In this document: one piece after another, positions 61,146 through 64,000 of the stretch
Layout of the letters: each line of letters starts with the position of its first letter
Numbering within the stretch: the first letter of the stretch is position 1
Source: an uncultured Peptostreptococcaceae bacterium
GTDB lineage: Bacteria; Bacillota; Clostridia; Peptostreptococcales; Anaerovoracaceae
NCBI GenBank assembly: GCA_910588185.1
Contig: CAJUQR010000008.1
Span: 85,933-149,932 of the forward strand
Direction of reading: 5' to 3'
Length of the DNA: 64,000 bases
Made by a program: the position numbers and the translations under genes
The notes under the pieces: model-generated
Told to the model about the DNA's origin: nothing
The model's input: only the letters and a program-made list of their open reading frames with translations
The model's database searches: none

Positions 61146-63491
61146 TTAGCTTTGAGAATTAGATGTACTTTTATCTCTTCTATTTTCTTGTCTGGCTTTT
61201 CTATAAACTAATACCAATGTAGCCAAAACTAATACCAATACAATAATCCAAATAGTTAAATTACTGTTGTCACCCGTTTTCACCAAATCTGATTTAACAT
61301 TGTCTATCTTTACTGTTGTATTTTTATCTCCTTGATTTTGTTTATCAAATACAGAAGATTTATCTTTTACAAATGAAACATTATAGCTTGTAACTTCCTG
61401 CCCTCTTTCAGAAGTAACCTCAACTCTTACCTTGCAGTTCTTACTTTTGTCTTTAGGATATACAGCATATCTGTCATGTCCTTCTATGCTTGAAGCAATA
61501 TTTATAGTTCCTTCACTATTAATTTCTGACGGATTAACATTCTCTACCGGATAAACTTTTACTGAAGCATTCTCGTCCGAAATTTCAGGCCAAATATTAT
61601 AAAAATTCTTCTCAATTTTTTGTACGTCTACGGTATAGTCAGTTTTATCTGCTTCAAAAGAAGGCGAAAGGGCATACTGTCCTTCTCCGAATATATTACT
61701 TCCACTTATATAAAGATTCTTTAAGCTGCTGTCTGTGCCTTCACATCTGAGGTCTACAGTATATGTGGTGCTTCCGCCATCTGCTGTAGCTACTATATCA
61801 ACAGAAGCTTTTCCTTCGTTATCTAAGGCTACATCAACACCTTTATTGGCATCATAGTTCTCACCGTCTACTGTAGCTTTAACCTCAAGAGGAAGCGCCA
61901 GCTTTACATTTGTACTCTTAGTTCCTGCTTCAAGAACTACTTCATAATTTGTTACGCCAGGAGCAAATGCTTTGCTCCATGACTTAGCACCTGCTACAGT
62001 CATATCACTTATATACGCCACATTATTCTGCACCGCCATGAGATAGCAGCTGTCGTTTTTATAATACAAAGTTCCGTCTGAATCAGTGCATATAGTACTT
62101 ATACAATAGTTTTGAAGGCTTGATTCCGGAATGAATAAATTGCCGCTTTCTTTAGCTATGTTTGCTTCATCTTTAGCATCATATGTATAATATATTCCTC
62201 CCGGTTTGGCATTATATGTAAAATAAATATATACTCTTCCATCCGCTTTGCCGTCTCCGTCAAAATCTTCATTTTCATATGCAGTTGAAAGAAGGGCAGA
62301 TGCTTGCGGATATCCTTTTATAGGAAGATCATGGAGTCTTGTCATGCTTTCCGAATCTATTACAGCAAAAACATGTCCTCCGTCAGGATTAAACTGGCCG
62401 CCCGTACCTGCAACACCCACATAAATTCTTCCGTTATATACTACAGGAGAAGCCGTAATCATTCCTCCCATATCAACTACTTTTGCCTGACCAAGTTTAC
62501 CGTTTTCATCTACAGGAACTCTATATACTAATCCCCCTTTTGTACAAAAATAAAGATTTCCTTTATCATATACTACGGTAGTTCTTATATCTCCCTTTAT
62601 GCCGCCTATCTTATCTATTATCTCTCCTGTTTTAGGATTTATAGTATAAAAACAAGCATTTGCCTGATAATCTCCTTCACGCGTTCCATCATCACTTCCT
62701 ATGGCTATAAATTTTTCACAGGCATATGCACCTGCCCAATAAAAACCTCTCCTTGAAGCAGTGCCATCATCAACAGCATCTCTTATTTCCTCATCACACG
62801 TTACAGGCGTATCATTATAGACAATATTCTGCAGTGTATCAGTTTTTCCGGATGGTATAAACCTCCATTCTGTCTTTTTTATCTTATTTTCATCTACATT
62901 GCTGTCATCAGTTGAAATACATAAAAGTGCGCCGTCATTACTTTCAGATTTCCAAGTTCCTATATAAATATATCCTTTTCCGTTTATTTTAGTATATGAT
63001 ATAGGAGATACAGTCTGACCGCCGATTTTCTCTGTATGCCAAACACATTTTAACGTTTCATAGTCTATAGCCTGTATCATACCGTTTCCTACCTGCACGA
63101 AAAACTTTCCGTCAGCATATGTAATAGGGTTCATGGCAAAACCTACGTTTGCTACCATTTCATCACTTTCTGCAACTTTATCTCCGGTATTCTTATCTAT
63201 TTTCACTACCTTGTTACTCATGCCTACATAGATATATCCATCAATAATAAGCGGCGGTGTAGGCGCTGCGCTCCATCCTGTGCCATATTTGTTCGACCAT
63301 TTTAAGCTGGCAGTATCTGCGCTTACAGGTGTGGTCTTATTCACAACTCCATTGTTTTCTGCATTATTGCGAAAGTTGTACCACTCCAAATTTGTCGCTT
63401 CACCTGCAAACGCCATCATAGGTATCATAGTAACTATAATGGCCAAAGTGAGAAAAATTGTAAACATTCTTTTTCCTATTATTTTTTTCAT
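61146..63491 (-). CDS. Secreted PQQ-type beta-propeller protein with cadherin-like domains and C-terminal anchor
   Basis: 781 residues. Signal peptide (about 1-28), then a beta-propeller (about 50-500) with repeated strands such as PLIIDGYIYVGMSNKVVKIDK and ASPVVYNGRIYVGVAG, two cadherin-like beta-sandwich domains (about 505-600 and 605-730), and a final membrane helix with basic tail (IWIIVLVLVLATLVLVYRK). It should stand on the outer face of the membrane. A cobalamin riboswitch lies upstream, linking it with corrinoid capture; a ligand is not known. Confidence 0.85.
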   Translation of the reverse strand: MKKIIGKRMFTIFLTLAIIVTMIPMMAFAGEATNLEWYNFRNNAENNGVVNKTTPVSADTASLKWSNKYGTGWSAAPTPPLIIDGYIYVGMSNKVVKIDKNTGDKVAESDEMVANVGFAMNPITYADGKFFVQVGNGMIQAIDYETLKCVWHTEKIGGQTVSPISYTKINGKGYIYIGTWKSESNDGALLCISTDDSNVDENKIKKTEWRFIPSGKTDTLQNIVYNDTPVTCDEEIRDAVDDGTASRRGFYWAGAYACEKFIAIGSDDGTREGDYQANACFYTINPKTGEIIDKIGGIKGDIRTTVVYDKGNLYFCTKGGLVYRVPVDENGKLGQAKVVDMGGMITASPVVYNGRIYVGVAGTGGQFNPDGGHVFAVIDSESMTRLHDLPIKGYPQASALLSTAYENEDFDGDGKADGRVYIYFTYNAKPGGIYYTYDAKDEANIAKESGNLFIPESSLQNYCISTICTDSDGTLYYKNDSCYLMAVQNNVAYISDMTVAGAKSWSKAFAPGVTNYEVVLEAGTKSTNVKLALPLEVKATVDGENYDANKGVDVALDNEGKASVDIVATADGGSTTYTVDLRCEGTDSSLKNLYISGSNIFGEGQYALSPSFEADKTDYTVDVQKIEKNFYNIWPEISDENASVKVYPVENVNPSEINSEGTINIASSIEGHDRYAVYPKDKSKNCKVRVEVTSERGQEVTSYNVSFVKDKSSVFDKQNQGDKNTTVKIDNVKSDLVKTGDNSNLTIWIIVLVLVLATLVLVYRKARQENRRDKSTSNSQS

Positions 63492-63514
63492 ACTTTCCTC
63501 CTAAATATTTAATT

Positions 63515-63568
63515 CCTGCTAAGGATCATGAGGCGACAGAATAAAATATAAAACTGCCGCCTCGCAGG
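63515..63568 (-). repeat. Stem in the leader before the beta-propeller gene
   Basis: Arms CCTGC/GCAGG enclose GAGGCGACAG/CTGCCGCCTC, with the loop AT-rich. Located between the riboswitch terminator and the ribosome binding site, so it might affect translation or mRNA stability. Confidence 0.5.
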
Positions 63569-63579
63569 ATGAATATTCA

Positions 63580-63610
63580 AATAAAAAACACCCTGCTTCT
63601 AAAGGGTGTG
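63580..63610 (-). terminator. Riboswitch-controlled terminator before the beta-propeller gene
   Basis: ACACCCT-ttagaagc-AGGGTGT followed by TTTTTTATTT on the minus strand, downstream of the aptamer. Confidence 0.8.
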
Positions 63611-63640
63611 ATAAAAATGCTTATATTTTTTATAATAAAA

Positions 63641-63847
63641 AATCACTGTCTCACCTCAGAAGACTTGATAGCAAAGCTTTTAGCAAGGTCTACCGACTTA
63701 ATCCTTATAACCTACTCGAAATGCCTTCCCAAAGCTTCATGTGCTCCAGTGACTTACAATTTAATGCTTATTTCTTTCGTAGATATCACGGTTGCTGAGA
63801 CACAGTGCCGGAATTTAACCGACTTCCATTTTTGCCTAGCTTAAATT
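63641..63847 (-). promoter_or_regulatory. Cobalamin (AdoCbl) riboswitch 2
   Basis: Same core as riboswitch 1: GGAAGTCGGTTAAATTCCGG, CACTGTGTCTCAGCAACC and AAGTCGGTAGACCT, with the same TCTTCTGAGGTGAGAC hairpin for the L5-L13 kissing contact. The loop region between differs. Followed by a terminator and the beta-propeller gene. Two near-identical riboswitches control adjacent transcripts, so the two units are coregulated. Confidence 0.9.
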
Positions 63848-63865
63848 TATTTAATTGACATTTTT

Positions 63866-63895
63866 ATCATATCATCTTAACTCTGATATTGTCAA
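63866..63895 (-). promoter_or_regulatory. Promoter of the beta-propeller gene
   Basis: Minus strand TTGACA (63890-63895) and TATGAT (63866-63871), 18-base spacer, followed by riboswitch 2. Confidence 0.65.
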
Positions 63896-63909
63896 CAGTA
63901 TTTCTCTTT

Positions 63910-63950
63910 ACAATAATAAACCACCGGCATAGCCGGTGGTTTATTATTTA
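63910..63950. terminator. Bidirectional terminator near the window edge
   Basis: AATAATAAACCACCGGC/GCCGGTGGTTTATTATT, a perfect 17-base palindrome with a three-base loop, flanked by A/T runs. It presumably ends the gene lying beyond 64000, whose stop might be at 63972-63974; too little is visible to annotate it. Confidence 0.8.
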
Positions 63951-64000
63951 TCTCGTCCCTTAAGACATATATTACATCTCTGATGCTTTACGCTTTCTTA

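Noticed and set aside
63951..64000. Short frame ending at 63972 on the minus strand, reading RKRKASEM
   Set aside because: Only eight codons are visible before the window edge, so no gene can be supported, even though the following terminator suggests that one ends here.

Overview
The window is AT-rich, densely coded and mostly transcribed from the minus strand. Its content (clpP-clpX-lon-engB order, NhaC antiporters, sigma-54 activator with a proline-racemase-family enzyme, ECF transporters, FeoAB, Tad-like pilus genes, manganese-type and cobalamin riboswitches, AGGAGG ribosome binding sites) points to an anaerobic Gram-positive Clostridia member, probably an amino-acid fermenter. I cannot fix genus or family from the sequence alone. 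No rRNA, tRNA, CRISPR array, transposase or intact prophage was seen.

Layout. 1-0.9 kb: the start of a P-type cation ATPase behind a promoter, a yybP-ykoY-type (Mn2+) riboswitch and a terminator. 0.8-5.2 kb: a compact Tad-like secretion/pilus operon (SAF/CpaB-like, CpaF ATPase, TadB-like, TadC-like, then several tiny hydrophobic proteins). 5.3-13.3 kb: housekeeping and small hypothetical genes (udk, beta-CASP RNA hydrolase, glpP, PHP phosphoesterase, DJ-1, PduL-type acyltransferase, hpt, YkvA). 13.3-19.5 kb: protein quality control block tig, clpP, clpX, lon, engB. 20-21.4 kb: amidase and CYTH protein. 21.6-28.1 kb: a probable sigma-54 catabolic regulon: nhaC plus an argininosuccinate-lyase-like enzyme, a proline-racemase-family enzyme with an unusual active site, and the sigma-54 activator, with -24/-12 promoters and a triple palindromic site. 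28.2-34.7 kb: FAD oxidoreductase, DUF1292, uvrC, D,D-carboxypeptidase, phosphoglycerate mutase. 34.7-37 kb: divergent serC/serA sharing a symmetric promoter. 37-50.6 kb: lipid kinase, feoAB, YihY, rdgB, rph, hydroxyacid dehydrogenase, DnaJ/DUF5685 pair, Mrp ATPase, MFS transporter, acyltransferase. 50.6-55 kb: second NhaC, dynamin-like GTPase, ferredoxin-like protein, pyridoxal-kinase family protein. 55-64 kb: a cobalamin-riboswitch locus: an anchored surface protein with a DUF4430 (intrinsic-factor-like) domain, ECF transporter with two T subunits, fused double ATPase and S subunit, and a second riboswitch in front of a large secreted beta-propeller protein.

The two most interesting items are (i) the cobalamin-riboswitch surface/ECF uptake system, proposed to capture corrinoids outside the cell and import them, and (ii) the sigma-54 regulon around a Cys/Gly proline-racemase homologue and a divergent ArgH-like lyase. 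A pair of about 200-250 bp foldback repeats (19.8 kb and 44.7 kb) is not explained by any gene. Function assignments rest on motifs visible in the translations and on remembered family features; no database search was run.
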